DNA of 64,000 bases, from positions 87,784-151,783 of the forward strand of contig JABDHK010000011.1 of NCBI GenBank assembly GCA_012972835.1. The letters are read 5' to 3'. The notes under the pieces were generated by a model that was not told where the DNA came from, did no database searches, and saw nothing but the letters and a program-made list of their open reading frames with translations. Origin of the DNA: Chlorobiaceae bacterium. GTDB lineage: Bacteria > Bacteroidota > Chlorobiia > Chlorobiales > Chlorobiaceae. Both the position numbers and the translations under genes were made by a program. Positions within the stretch are counted from its first letter, which is position 1. Each line of letters begins with the position of its first letter. Shown one piece after another: positions 27,665-36,424 of the stretch.

Positions 27665-27805
27665 ATGATGAAAAAAACATTTTTGCAGCTTGCAGGAATT
27701 GTTGGAATTGCAGTCATGGTGCTCACAGCGTTCAATACTGATGCCCAGGCATCACGACGGCATCACCACCACCACCATCATCACCATTACTACCATCGTA
27801 GATAA
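27665..27805 (+). CDS. Small secreted polyhistidine peptide
   Basis: 46 codons, too short for usual gene calling. A GGAG ribosome-binding site lies four bases before the ATG. Residues 1-29 form a textbook signal peptide (MMKK, a hydrophobic core GIVGIAVMVLTAF, cleavage after DAQA). The predicted mature peptide is only 17 residues: SRR, nine consecutive His, YYHRR. Export plus a His run suggests metal binding in the periplasm or at the surface. A hairpin follows. Two other loci (31300-31497, 37266-38099) share its leader type and ribosome-binding region. The role is inferred; the reading frame and signal peptide are seen directly. Confidence 0.75.
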   Translation: MMKKTFLQLAGIVGIAVMVLTAFNTDAQASRRHHHHHHHHHYYHRR

Positions 27806-27833
27806 GATGATTTTGTGATTATGATGCTAGCGC

Positions 27834-27870
27834 CAAAAGGGGAGTTGGATTTATTTTCAGCTCCCTTTTG
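27834..27870 (+). terminator. Hairpin terminator after the polyhistidine peptide gene
   Basis: CAAAAGGGGAG pairs with CTCCCTTTTG (one bulged G), followed by a CCTTTT tract. It lies 28 bases past the peptide stop codon. Confidence 0.6.
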
Positions 27871-27906
27871 ACCTTTTACAGGTAAAGCTTGTCACTTCTG
27901 CCCGGG

Positions 27907-28719
27907 TTACTCTCCTGTAGAGCCAAGATTTGAAAGTTGATCCAGAAATGCCACTGCAAAACTTCCAGTTCCTCGAGACTCCCTGAAAGCACGCTCACCA
28001 GCAGTTGCAAACATCACTGAGGCTGTCGATGCCGCCCTTAAAGCTCTCCCTGTTACAGGTAAAAAAGCTGCAATCAAGGCACCCAGCGCACACCCCGTAC
28101 CTGTAACCTTTGTCATAATCTCATGGCCGCCGGGGATAGTGATGATCTCCTTGCCATCAGTAATATAATCGACCTCTCCGCTGAGGGCAACAACAGCCCC
28201 GCTCCTTTCAGCCAGTTGAAGAGCTGCAGGCAGTGCCGCAAGAGATGATGCAGTAGCATCGACGCCCTTTCCTCCGCCACCAAATCCACTGAGAGCAAGA
28301 ATCTCAGACGCATTGCCCCGGATAACGGTTGGATTATACCTCATAAGTTTCTCAACAACAGAAGTTCGGAACTCCAGAGCTCCAACCGCAACAGGATCAA
28401 GCACCCATGGTGTATTTGTTTGATGGGCTGTTGCGGCAGCTTTGAGCATGACCTCAGCGTCGAAGGTTGTCACAGTGCCGACATTAATTAACAATGCATG
28501 GGCGATGTGCACAAAATCGGCAACCTCTTCAATGGTTACCACCATTGCTGGTGAGGCTCCAGCCGCAAGAAGAACATTGGCCGTAAAATTTGTAACGACC
28601 ACATTGGTAATACAATGGGTCAGGGGAGCTTTTTGGCGCAACTGGGCGAGATCCTCCACAACTTCAGGATGAGGCCATATAATGATCTTTTTACTATAGT
28701 CTTCGATTTCCATTTTCAT
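27907..28719 (-). CDS. thiM: Hydroxyethylthiazole kinase
   Basis: 270 residues, ribokinase-like fold. Seen: [28 protein letters not shown] at the N-terminal substrate site, [13 protein letters not shown] with the nucleotide-site Asp, [14 protein letters not shown], and the catalytic [13 protein letters not shown] anion-hole loop. It phosphorylates 5-(2-hydroxyethyl)-4-methylthiazole with ATP to feed thiamine phosphate synthesis. No ThiE or ThiD neighbour is present and no TPP riboswitch is visible upstream, so it looks like a solitary salvage gene. Confidence 0.95.
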   Translation of the reverse strand: MKMEIEDYSKKIIIWPHPEVVEDLAQLRQKAPLTHCITNVVVTNFTANVLLAAGASPAMVVTIEEVADFVHIAHALLINVGTVTTFDAEVMLKAAATAHQTNTPWVLDPVAVGALEFRTSVVEKLMRYNPTVIRGNASEILALSGFGGGGKGVDATASSLAALPAALQLAERSGAVVALSGEVDYITDGKEIITIPGGHEIMTKVTGTGCALGALIAAFLPVTGRALRAASTASVMFATAGERAFRESRGTGSFAVAFLDQLSNLGSTGE

Positions 28720-28747
28720 ATTTCAGGAAAAAATTTATGCACAATAA

Positions 28748-28783
28748 AAAAAGGAGCAAACATGATGCTGTTCGCTCCTTTTT
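28748..28783 (-). terminator. Rho-independent terminator of the Pal gene
   Basis: AAAAAGGAGC at 28748-28757 pairs with GCTCCTTTTT at 28774-28783. Read on the minus strand it is a stem followed by a T-run, just after the stop of the gene at 28806. Confidence 0.8.
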
Positions 28784-28805
28784 AGTGTTAAAAGTGAAAT
28801 GCGTC

Positions 28806-29264
28806 TTATTCAGCGACAAAGTGATCTCTTCTGTTCTGGGCCCACGCCTCTTCATTATGGCCCGAAGCAAAAGGCTTTTCCTCACCATAGCTTACCGTAT
28901 TCAGACGTCCGGGAGCAGCACCGAGGTTAATGAGATAATCCTTGGCACTGTTGGCGCGACGCTCGCCAAGAGCCAAGTTATATTCATTGGTGCCTCTTTC
29001 ATCACAATGTCCTTCAATGATAACTTTTCTCGAAGCATTTTCCTCTAACCAGTGGTAATTGGTTTGCAGTTGATCGCGGGCCTCAGCACGGATTTCTGAG
29101 CGGTCAAAATCAAAAAATATATCACCGAGCGTAGCTGTGACAACAGGTGGTGGCGGTGGAAGCGGTTTTGGTGTTTCAACAACAGCCTTCTCTCCACAAC
29201 AGGCTCCAATAAAAAGCATCGATGGAATCAACAGACTTCTGAATAACGGCTTAACAATGTTCAT
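28806..29264 (-). CDS. pal: Peptidoglycan-associated lipoprotein, OmpA/Pal family
   Basis: 152 residues. A lipoprotein signal ends in LFIGACCGEK with the lipobox Cys at about residue 22, then a Pro-rich linker (PKPLPPPPP) and an OmpA-like peptidoglycan-binding domain: IFFDFDRSEIRAEA, IIEGHCDERGTNEYNLALGE, RRANSAKDYL and NRRDHFV. It tethers the outer membrane to peptidoglycan. An AAGGGGGAAAC ribosome-binding site precedes the ATG. A near-identical paralogue lies at 32007 in opposite orientation, with uspA-mntH between. No tol genes are close. Confidence 0.9.
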   Translation of the reverse strand: MNIVKPLFRSLLIPSMLFIGACCGEKAVVETPKPLPPPPPVVTATLGDIFFDFDRSEIRAEARDQLQTNYHWLEENASRKVIIEGHCDERGTNEYNLALGERRANSAKDYLINLGAAPGRLNTVSYGEEKPFASGHNEEAWAQNRRDHFVAE

Positions 29265-29394
29265 GTTTCCCCCTTGTTATTTTTTTAATTGACCTACAAC
29301 TTCAAATTTAACGCATTTTTAAAAAAAAACATTCCAATATTCTTGCTCTGTTTTTTTTCAATACCGCCAAACGGGAGCTTGCAAGTTGTTATAC

Positions 29395-29805
29395 TCAATG
29401 CTCAGGCTGGATCAGCAGCAATGGAATGGTGATTTTTTGACGAAGAGTTCTTGAAACGCTGCCAAACACTATTCTTCCCGGCAAACGGTGACCATGAGTT
29501 GCCATTGCCAGCAAATCATACACATTTTCCTTGATCTCACAGAGAATCTCGTTTTCCGGTTCTCCGCTTCTGATAACAATATGGGTTTCAACACCATCTG
29601 CCTGCAGTTTATTTCGGTAACCTTCAAGCATGGCGAGAGAGTGTTCACGCAGGTAGCGGTCTTGATCAAGGGTATGGGAGTGAACAACATGCAGCAGATG
29701 GAGAGTTGCTCCAAGCTGCAGTGCAAGTGCTGATACATGCTTGATAATGATAGCATCAACCTCTGAACAGTCGATAGCAACAAGAATTTCTCTGTAGAGC
29801 AGCAT
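29395..29805 (-). CDS. UspA-family universal stress protein
   Basis: 136 residues, one Usp domain. It starts EILVAIDCSEVDAIIIKHV with the conserved Asp-Cys-Ser near the nucleotide site and ends with MATHGHRLPGRIVFGSVSRTL, the ATP-binding Gly-rich loop with GSV. The start codon lies one base after the mntH stop codon, so the pair is co-transcribed and probably coupled. Usp proteins bind ATP and help survival under stress; here it may respond to metal or redox status, which is inference from context. Confidence 0.9.
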   Translation of the reverse strand: MLLYREILVAIDCSEVDAIIIKHVSALALQLGATLHLLHVVHSHTLDQDRYLREHSLAMLEGYRNKLQADGVETHIVIRSGEPENEILCEIKENVYDLLAMATHGHRLPGRIVFGSVSRTLRQKITIPLLLIQPEH

Positions 29806-29806
29806 T

Positions 29807-31048
29807 TCAGCTTCCTCCAGTCAGGGTTGTATAAAAAAAATAGATATTCAGACCGATAACAAGAGCCGAAATAGCCGATGCAGCGGCAAATTCAACGTTG
29901 CGGCTTCTGAAACTTCCCATTACCTTTCCATTACGGCAAAGGATAATGAGGGGGATTAGCGTAAAGGGAAGCTGTAAACTCAGGATGACCTGGCTGAAAA
30001 TCAGGACACGAAAGGTGTCGACACTCAACAGAATTATCAGAACTGCCGGGATTGCTGTCACAAATACAGAAAGCCTGTAGAGCATGGTTCGGGGATCTTC
30101 AGGTTTTCCAAGAAACCCGGTAATAATATTGGCTTCAGCCATGGATACCGTAATGGAAGAGCTTACACCGGAAAAAACAAGAGCAATGGCAAAGAGAATA
30201 CCGGCAAACTGACCAGCCAGAGGTTTCAGGGTTGCTGCTGCCTGCTCAATAGTGGTCACCGGAATATGATTGCTAAAAAATACAGCTGCAGCAACAATAA
30301 TCATGGCTGAATTCACAACCCAACCAAGAGTCATGGCTAAAAGCGTATCAATTTTTTCATATTGGAGCAACTCCCTTTTGTCTTGCTCCGAAACTCCCCA
30401 TTTCCGGCTGTGAATAACATTTGAATGGAGAAAGATGTTGTGAGGCATGACCAATGCACCGAGAATGCCGAGCGCTATATAGATACTTTTTCTACCAACA
30501 CTTGGCATCACAAGCTTTGGAACTATCACACTCCAATCCGGATTGACAATCAGAAGCTCAGCAAGATAGCACAGAGTGATAATTCCCAGAAAGCCGACAA
30601 TGATCTTCTCAATTCGATGGTACCGCTGGCTGATAATCAGGAATACTTCAAGCAGAAGCGTCAGCAAAACTCCAGCCCAGAGCGGAAAGCCAAAAAGCAG
30701 GCTGAATCCTATTCCCCCCCCCAAAAGCTCAGCAACATCAGTGGCAATGCAGGCGAGCACAACACTAAACCCAAGAAATGCGGCTACCGGCTGTGGAAAA
30801 GAGTCACGAATGTTCACAGCCAATGATTTTCCGGTAGCTATGCCCAGTTTGGCAGCCATATGCTGAATGAGGATAAGCATAAGTGTGCCGAGAGTAACAA
30901 CCCAGAGCAGCTCGTAGCCAAACGTGGATCCACCCTCAATATTGGTTGCCCAGTTACCGGGATCAATAAATCCGACAGTAACAAGAAAGCCCGGACCAAG
31001 AAAACTGAAAAGCTTTTTGAAGGAAAAGGATTTAACTTGCTGCACCAT
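29807..31048 (-). CDS. mntH: Nramp-family divalent metal (Mn/Fe) transporter
   Basis: 413 residues from ATG 31048 (frame open to 31150, but the family starts with the basic segment before FLGPGFLVTVGF). The metal-site motifs are present: Asp29-Pro-Gly-Asn32 in transmembrane helix 1 and MPHNIFLHSNVI in helix 6. About eleven hydrophobic helices follow. It imports Mn2+ or Fe2+ with protons across the inner membrane. It is followed by a Usp gene after one base. A broken His-rich peptide gene lies directly upstream at 31300-31497 on the same strand. Confidence 0.93.
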   Translation of the reverse strand: MVQQVKSFSFKKLFSFLGPGFLVTVGFIDPGNWATNIEGGSTFGYELLWVVTLGTLMLILIQHMAAKLGIATGKSLAVNIRDSFPQPVAAFLGFSVVLACIATDVAELLGGGIGFSLLFGFPLWAGVLLTLLLEVFLIISQRYHRIEKIIVGFLGIITLCYLAELLIVNPDWSVIVPKLVMPSVGRKSIYIALGILGALVMPHNIFLHSNVIHSRKWGVSEQDKRELLQYEKIDTLLAMTLGWVVNSAMIIVAAAVFFSNHIPVTTIEQAAATLKPLAGQFAGILFAIALVFSGVSSSITVSMAEANIITGFLGKPEDPRTMLYRLSVFVTAIPAVLIILLSVDTFRVLIFSQVILSLQLPFTLIPLIILCRNGKVMGSFRSRNVEFAAASAISALVIGLNIYFFYTTLTGGS

Positions 31049-31224
31049 AGTGCTTTTTTTCGTGTACAGACATATAAAACAATTGTTTAACCAAAGAGCT
31101 TGTACATCTAAATTAAGCAAAAGAATCGTTTGTGTAACATAACTGATCAAAACTTTTATATGGTGTTTTGTGCTACGATATCAATACCAAAACAAGATGT
31201 ATTATGCACGAATAAAGTTTAGAC

Positions 31225-31261
31225 AAAAAAAGAGAGAGTTGACATCACGGACAACTCTCTC
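31225..31261 (-). terminator. Rho-independent terminator of the broken His-rich peptide gene
   Basis: AGAGAGAGTTG pairs with CAACTCTCTC (10 bp, 10-base loop). On the minus strand the stem is followed by seven T, directly after the gene at 31300-31497. The transcription unit therefore ends before mntH. Confidence 0.8.
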
Positions 31262-31299
31262 AGATAGTGGCAGGAAACAAAGGAATCAATAAACAGTGC

Positions 31300-31497
31300 C
31301 TATACATCTTTCATGGCTGTAGTTGATATTGATAACCCTGAGTGCCGGTATCTTCTGTGCCAATGGCGATAGTGGTGGTGGTGATGTCTTCGTCCTCCTA
31401 TGCGGATATTTACACCGATACCAGCTTACGCATCAGCCAGTGGTGTGCCAAAAAGCATTCCTACAATTCCCAAGACTATCAACATGGTTTTTTTCAT
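31300..31497 (-). pseudogene. Secreted His-rich peptide gene with an in-frame TAA
   Basis: From the ATG at 31497 the frame encodes a signal peptide MKKTMLIVLGIVGMLFGTPL then ADA, a TAA at 31426-31428, and continues in the same frame without a further stop for 41 codons: AGIGVNIRIGGRR, five His, YRHWHRRYRH, then SGLSISTTAMKDV and TAG at 31300. Aligned to EAKASVNINIS of the gene at 37266, the TAA stands where Lys (AAA or AAG) sits, so one substitution explains it. The same CCGGAGAATAA leader precedes the ATG in both. A terminator follows at 31225. Otherwise intact. Confidence 0.72.
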
Positions 31498-32006
31498 CGT
31501 TATTCTCCGGTTCAGTTATTTTAGACATTACCCTTACATCCCGAATCTGTCCTTGGTATCATTCATCCATAAGCTACCGACATTCCCGCTAATATATGTT
31601 TCTGCAGTTGAAGCAGGAGCAGCATAGAAACCTGTTATCAAAGTTACAGAAAGTAGTGAATAAATTTGTTTCAATTTTTTTTCATTGTTGTCTGTTCATG
31701 AAAGTTCATACACATATAAATATCATTTATAATGTAGCCTTATTAAGCTTATGATTTTTATAGATAATGCAAATAATTGGGTTTATAAATTATATTTATG
31801 GAAATTATTATACTTTTTATGTATATAATGATGTATAAGTTTTAAACCCTGAGTGATGACTGCCAGCATGATTTATGGGTAGTGATAAAGGGTATCGAAA
31901 AAAGAGATGGTGGAAACATCTGTAAACGGTAAATCCACTGTTTAGGTGCTTTGATAGTTCTGTTATGAGGATTATTTCCTGAAAAAACTAAAAAAATGAG
32001 GCAACA
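31498..32006. other. 509-base AT-rich spacer
   Basis: Very AT-rich (especially 31680-31850). It contains the promoter regions of the minus-strand His-rich gene and of the pal paralogue at 32007. No further gene is seen. Confidence 0.45.
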
Positions 32007-32474
32007 ATGAAACCGCTTAAACCGTCATCGGTATTAAAGACATTATTCATTCCGGGTATGATCTTTCTGGGTGCTTGCTGTCATGAACAGCCTGTTGTTG
32101 TTGTTCCGCCACCTCCGCCGCCACCGCGTGCCGAAATTATTGTGCCTGGTCTCGCTGATGTATTTTTTGATTTTGATAAATCAGCGCTTCGTGCTGATGC
32201 TGTCGCACAGCTAAAAACCAATGCAAACTGGATAAAGTCAACTGGAGACAGGAAAGTTATTATCGAGGGTCATTGTGACGAGAGAGGTACCAATGAGTAT
32301 AATCTTGCTCTTGGTGAACGTCGTGCCAACAGTACAAAAGATTACATCGTTAATCTTGGCGTTGAGCCAGCCCGTCTTAAGACAGTGAGCTATGGCGAAG
32401 AGAAACCATTTGCAGAGGGCCACAACGAAGAGGCATGGGCCCAGAACAGAAGGGCTCACTTTGTTGCTGATTAG
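32007..32474 (+). CDS. pal: Peptidoglycan-associated lipoprotein, second paralogue
   Basis: 155 residues. A lipoprotein signal ends in MIFLGACCHEQP (lipobox Cys near residue 25), with a Pro-rich linker and an OmpA-like domain: VFFDFDKSALRADA, IIEGHCDERGTNEYNLALGE, NRRAHFVAD. It is close to identical to the gene at 28806 across the domain, including the 20 residues of the peptidoglycan-binding motif, but differs in the linker and the signal. A T-tailed terminator follows. It may be differently regulated from the other copy or expendable. Confidence 0.9.
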   Translation: MKPLKPSSVLKTLFIPGMIFLGACCHEQPVVVVPPPPPPPRAEIIVPGLADVFFDFDKSALRADAVAQLKTNANWIKSTGDRKVIIEGHCDERGTNEYNLALGERRANSTKDYIVNLGVEPARLKTVSYGEEKPFAEGHNEEAWAQNRRAHFVAD

Positions 32475-32525
32475 CCGGAGTGGGTGGTACTAAAATTCTG
32501 AAGAGTTGTGTGTGTTTTGTATGGG

Positions 32526-32576
32526 TGGCTTCAAAGTTGACTCTACTTCAGGAGAGCTGCTTTGAAGCCATTTTTT
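32526..32576 (+). terminator. Rho-independent terminator of the second pal gene
   Basis: TGGCTTCAAAG (32526-32536) pairs with CTTTGAAGCCA (32560-32570), then TTTTTT. 52 bases past the pal stop codon. Confidence 0.85.
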
Positions 32577-32584
32577 AGTGATGA

Positions 32585-32797
32585 GAAAACAAAGAGTTTT
32601 TAGCTGCTACCCATCAGAAGTTTTCCAGATTCAAAGAGCTTTCTGAGCAGTTAGGTACAGACCAAGCGTGGGAAAAAATGCAGTTCAGCCTTCCTGAGTC
32701 CCGCTATACAGCAACCATTGCGCTTGCCAAGGGGTTTCATAACGGCCAGCTGATGAATGACTATGGAATATATATTCGAACAGAGTTCAGCTTTTAG
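32585..32797 (+). pseudogene. C-terminal fragment of a possible outer-membrane protein
   Basis: A frame of 70 codons with no start codon, ending ...ALAKGFHNGQLMNDYGIYIR then TEFSF and a TAG. The final aromatic residue and alternating pattern resemble the last strand of an outer-membrane beta-barrel. The preceding text (RFKELSEQLGTDQAWEKM) is also protein-like. It is likely the end of a truncated gene, but the parent family is not recognised. The ORF begins inside or next to the pal terminator. Confidence 0.35.
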
Positions 32798-32843
32798 TTA
32801 TAGAATCTCACTGGTGACCGGTTGTTGAAAAAGTTAAAAATGT

Positions 32844-34337
32844 TTAACGCCCAATCATATATACATGATGCTTGTTTGTGTTGACTCTGTCAGTTATTCT
32901 TATAATTTTCCCGGTTTGAATTTTTTTTAATTTTAGATTTGCATCCATACCTATATTTACTATAAGATGTATTTTCTCTCTGTCCATAATAATAATACAT
33001 TTTTTGATTTGGACGTTATTAAGATTCAAATCAATTACTTTTCCGGACTTTTCTTTTTCAATAGCATTGTGAATAAGATTTGGGGCTTTCTGAATCAGTG
33101 CATTAAATTTGACTACAAGTTTGGTTTCAATAGAATCTTTAATGCGATTATGGTATAAATCAACACCAGCATTAAGAAGTCGGTGTTTTGGGTTGAACTC
33201 AAAATCAAAATTTTTTGTTTTTAATGTTTGTGTGGCTGCGTCATACATCAAGTTCCCGCTTAGTATGAAATAATCATTATTATCAGTAATTATTATTACA
33301 GATAAACCTTTTGTTGATGCATATGCGTATATTTTTTTTATAGTAACACTATGTCCTTTTGCTGAAAAGGTTTTCCCCTTTACAAAGCTGTTTAATTGTT
33401 GATTTATTTCCCGAAAAGAAGTAAACGCATATATGTATATATCGGATTTGTCAACTACATCTTTTTCTTTTAACGCTTTCAGTTCTGGCAATAAATTTGA
33501 GTGGAAATTTGTTTTTGATGCAGCTGTTGTATCAGTGATAATAAACATTTTTGCATGCATGGCAGTCATGCAGGTTATACGTGAGGGATGTGTTTTTATT
33601 TTACCGCTTATATCACTGCAGATAAACTTTATCCATAGATTATTCGGTATACTGCTGATAAGAATAGGTTCCTGAAGATCATGCCAAATTGGCACTAATG
33701 ATGGCTTTAACGTTGCAGCTTTATATATTTCGGAATCAAGAAGGCTTGTTAATGTCAGACTATTTTCTTTTATTGCTTTATTGAGTCGCTCTTCCATATT
33801 TATTTTAAACGGCCCGATTTGCAAAACAGGCTTTACAGCCCATATATGGTTTACTATTTTAAAATGGGTAACAATACACCATTGTTTATCTATTGTAACA
33901 GGGGTTGATAAGGTTATGATTATACTTGTATGAACTGGCTTTACTAATCCGGTTAATAATTTGCCAAACCGGCTATCGGTAAGTTCCGCATCGACAATTA
34001 CAGGAAAAATACAGACAAGCTTTTGGCCTTTAGCGATAATAACAATATTATCAGTTTTTGTAAGGGTTACTCTGATTTTTTCTTTTTTCTTTTGTTGAAT
34101 AAGTAGTTCTTTTACTAAAAAACTTCCTGTTATTTTTTTATTTAAATAATCTGCAAGATTATTGATGTCGTATGAAATGTTGAAATTAAAAGTTGAAGAT
34201 GGGATTTCGATATTATATACCTTTTGTATCGCATCCGGCGGGTGTATTGTATTTGATTGATTTACTTTTAATAAATAAAACAGAGTCGGGATTATAATAA
34301 CAATAGTTAACCCAATTATAATGAGAGACCGTTTCAT
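32844..34337 (-). CDS. DUF4403-like envelope protein, AT-rich
   Basis: 497 residues with an N-terminal hydrophobic anchor (MKRSLIIIGLTIVIIIPTLF) and a long beta-rich exported part in two halves. The second half contains LSGNLMYDAATQTLKTKNFD and FEFNPKHRLLNAGVDLYH, which resembles the DUF4403 pattern (a lipid- or ligand-binding-like, BPI-related fold has been proposed for such proteins). Function unknown. Base composition is clearly more AT-rich than the neighbours, which suggests acquisition from elsewhere or relaxed selection. It is separate from macB by 77 bases on the same strand. Confidence 0.65.
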   Translation of the reverse strand: MKRSLIIIGLTIVIIIPTLFYLLKVNQSNTIHPPDAIQKVYNIEIPSSTFNFNISYDINNLADYLNKKITGSFLVKELLIQQKKKEKIRVTLTKTDNIVIIAKGQKLVCIFPVIVDAELTDSRFGKLLTGLVKPVHTSIIITLSTPVTIDKQWCIVTHFKIVNHIWAVKPVLQIGPFKINMEERLNKAIKENSLTLTSLLDSEIYKAATLKPSLVPIWHDLQEPILISSIPNNLWIKFICSDISGKIKTHPSRITCMTAMHAKMFIITDTTAASKTNFHSNLLPELKALKEKDVVDKSDIYIYAFTSFREINQQLNSFVKGKTFSAKGHSVTIKKIYAYASTKGLSVIIITDNNDYFILSGNLMYDAATQTLKTKNFDFEFNPKHRLLNAGVDLYHNRIKDSIETKLVVKFNALIQKAPNLIHNAIEKEKSGKVIDLNLNNVQIKKCIIIMDREKIHLIVNIGMDANLKLKKIQTGKIIRITDRVNTNKHHVYMIGR

Positions 34338-34414
34338 AACTTTTTATCATTCTGAATTACCGTTGCATTGAATCGATATACTTTTGAACGGTATACATTT
34401 TGAAAAATCTATGC

Positions 34415-36199
34415 TTACTCATAACGTAGAGCTTCTAACGGTTTTAGTTCTGCAGCTTTCTTTGCAGGCCAAAGGCCGAAGAAAATTCCGATAAGCGCTG
34501 AAAAGGCTGTTGCGAGAACAACAGAAATCAGGGATGTTTTTACTGCCCATCCGGCAAAATAGGAGAGTACAAGAGAGATGGCAGCAATGGAACCAAGCAG
34601 GAGACTCATGGTTTGTGTCGTACTGCTGAGCATCTTCTGAATTTCCGTCATGTCCCTGATATTGAAAGAGTCGTCGCCCTCTTTCAGGCGGTGCCGCTTG
34701 ATAATCAGTGCACTAATCTTACTTTTTGTCTGGTCAATTAATGTGGATGAAGCGACCTCAACAAATATCCCACTGAGATAATCTTTACCAAGCACTCGGT
34801 ACATGGCTGTTGTTACTGGAATAATCAAAACATCATCGTCATCCTGCGGACCGGAAAACCCTTTCGCCGGGGCTATACCGATAACCGTGAAATTAATTCT
34901 GTTGACTTTTATGGTCTTGCCAAGTGGATTGGTTGTACCAAAGAGTTCATTCACAACCGTCACCCCGATAATGGCCACCTTTGCACGGGTCTGAATCTCT
35001 TCAGGGGTAAACCATCGTCCGACTTTTGGTATCGAAGCACGCATTGTACCGAAATCATAGCCAACTCCATTGAGGCTTGAACTCCAGTTTTTATTGCCAT
35101 AAACGATCCGCCCACTGCCAGTTACTACTCCGGCAGCACTTTTTACCAGTGTATGAAGTGAGGCGATCTCGTCTACATCTATAAAGGTAAAGCGCGCAAC
35201 TGCACCAGCCCTTTGGGCTGCACCTCTGATTTTGGCCGAACCACCTCTTATTGAAAGCAGATTGGAGCCCATGGATTTCATCTGTTCCTGCATGGCAGCT
35301 TTGGCGCCTTCTCCAAGTGCAATCATGGAAATTACCGATGCTACTCCAACCAGTATGCCGAGCACTGAAAGAAAAGAACGCATCTTGTTGGCAAGAATAG
35401 CCTGAAACGCCTGAGTGATAAATCCTGTAAATCGCCCGTCCTGCCATAACGAGGCTTTTCCGGAGCCATGTATATCAAAGCTACTCTCTTTTTCTGCAAC
35501 TTCTGATGCCTCAAATCCCGGTTTGCGCTCATCAGAAATAATGACGCCGTCCCTCATGGTAATGATACGCTGAGCAAAGGCAGCGATATCGTTTTCATGC
35601 GTGACCATGATGATGGTTTTACCCTCTTCATGAAGACCTTTAAAGATCTTCATGATCTCAATCGAGTTTTTTGTGTTCAGGTTTCCAGTAGGTTCATCGG
35701 CAAAAATGATCAACGGATCACGAACCAGAGCCCTTGCTATAGCCACACGCTGCTGTTCGCCTCCTGAAAGCTGGCTCGGTGTATGATCAACTCTTTCTTC
35801 GAGCCCAACCTGCCTGAGTCGATCTACCGCCTGCTGATGAAAATCACCTTTAACTCCGCTGTAGATATGCGGAAGCCGCACGTTTTCAACAATACTCATC
35901 CGCTTGAGCAGATGAAACTGCTGACACACAAACCCTGCAACATTATTGCGTACTCCGGCCTGCTCATCCTCCGTCATGGTATTGACATTATTACCGAAAA
36001 TCCGGTACTCACCCTTGTCAGGGTTGTCCAGAAGACCGAGAATCTGAAGCAGTGAGGATTTGCCTGACCCTGATGCCCCCATGATAGCTACAAACTCCCC
36101 CTGCTCTATCGTTACGGAAACACCACGCAACGCCTGAACAGTGCTTTCACCGATCAGGTATGTCCGGTGAACATCGACAAGCTCAAGCATGCTTTTCAT
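34415..36199 (-). CDS. macB: MacB-type ABC transporter (ATPase + permease) with an internal deletion
   Basis: 594 residues. The ATPase (about 1-230) is intact: [37 protein letters not shown] and the switch His in MVTHEND. The periplasmic domain follows an N-terminal membrane helix. The C-terminal membrane part is short: [11 protein letters not shown] runs directly into [11 protein letters not shown] and ends [20 protein letters not shown]. Family members have about 60 more residues between (the [21 protein letters not shown] core), so an in-frame deletion near 34571 has removed most of two membrane helices. The start ATG overlaps the macA-remnant stop (ATGA). Export of antibiotic, toxin or lipoprotein is impaired or lost. 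Confidence 0.8.
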   Translation of the reverse strand: MKSMLELVDVHRTYLIGESTVQALRGVSVTIEQGEFVAIMGASGSGKSSLLQILGLLDNPDKGEYRIFGNNVNTMTEDEQAGVRNNVAGFVCQQFHLLKRMSIVENVRLPHIYSGVKGDFHQQAVDRLRQVGLEERVDHTPSQLSGGEQQRVAIARALVRDPLIIFADEPTGNLNTKNSIEIMKIFKGLHEEGKTIIMVTHENDIAAFAQRIITMRDGVIISDERKPGFEASEVAEKESSFDIHGSGKASLWQDGRFTGFITQAFQAILANKMRSFLSVLGILVGVASVISMIALGEGAKAAMQEQMKSMGSNLLSIRGGSAKIRGAAQRAGAVARFTFIDVDEIASLHTLVKSAAGVVTGSGRIVYGNKNWSSSLNGVGYDFGTMRASIPKVGRWFTPEEIQTRAKVAIIGVTVVNELFGTTNPLGKTIKVNRINFTVIGIAPAKGFSGPQDDDDVLIIPVTTAMYRVLGKDYLSGIFVEVASSTLIDQTKSKISALIIKRHRLKEGDDSFNIRDMTEIQKMLSSTTQTMSLLLGSIAAISLVLSYFAGWAVKTSLISVVLATAFSALIGIFFGLWPAKKAAELKPLEALRYE

Positions 36200-36424
36200 T
36201 TTTTTGTTCTGCTCCGTTGGGGTGTGAACGGGTTTGAGCCTGTGCTGTTTTTCGGTAACACAAAAGAGGAATCGGGGAGTAATACTACGGAACTGTCAGT
36301 AAGGCCTGTGACTATTTCGATATTACTTTCATCCTGAAGCCCGATACGTAGAGCGCTATAGCGCAAAGCTTCTTGTGTAGAACCGTTTTTCTGAAGTACT
36401 ACCGTTTTGCCATTTCTGCTCTAA
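36196..36424 (-). pseudogene. C-terminal remnant of a MacA-like periplasmic adaptor
   Basis: In the frame ending TGA at 36198-36196, positions 36424 to 36196 encode RNGKTVVLQKNGSTQEALRY then [28 protein letters not shown], the end of an HlyD/MacA membrane-fusion protein. The N-terminal 300 or so residues are missing; upstream the DNA passes directly into the truncated tolC gene in another frame. The stop overlaps the macB start, showing the original operon order tolC-macA-macB. Confidence 0.72.

Noticed and set aside
28720..28805. Possible TPP riboswitch before thiM
   Set aside because: Only about 85 bases lie upstream and they hold the pal terminator; no TPP-box elements are visible.
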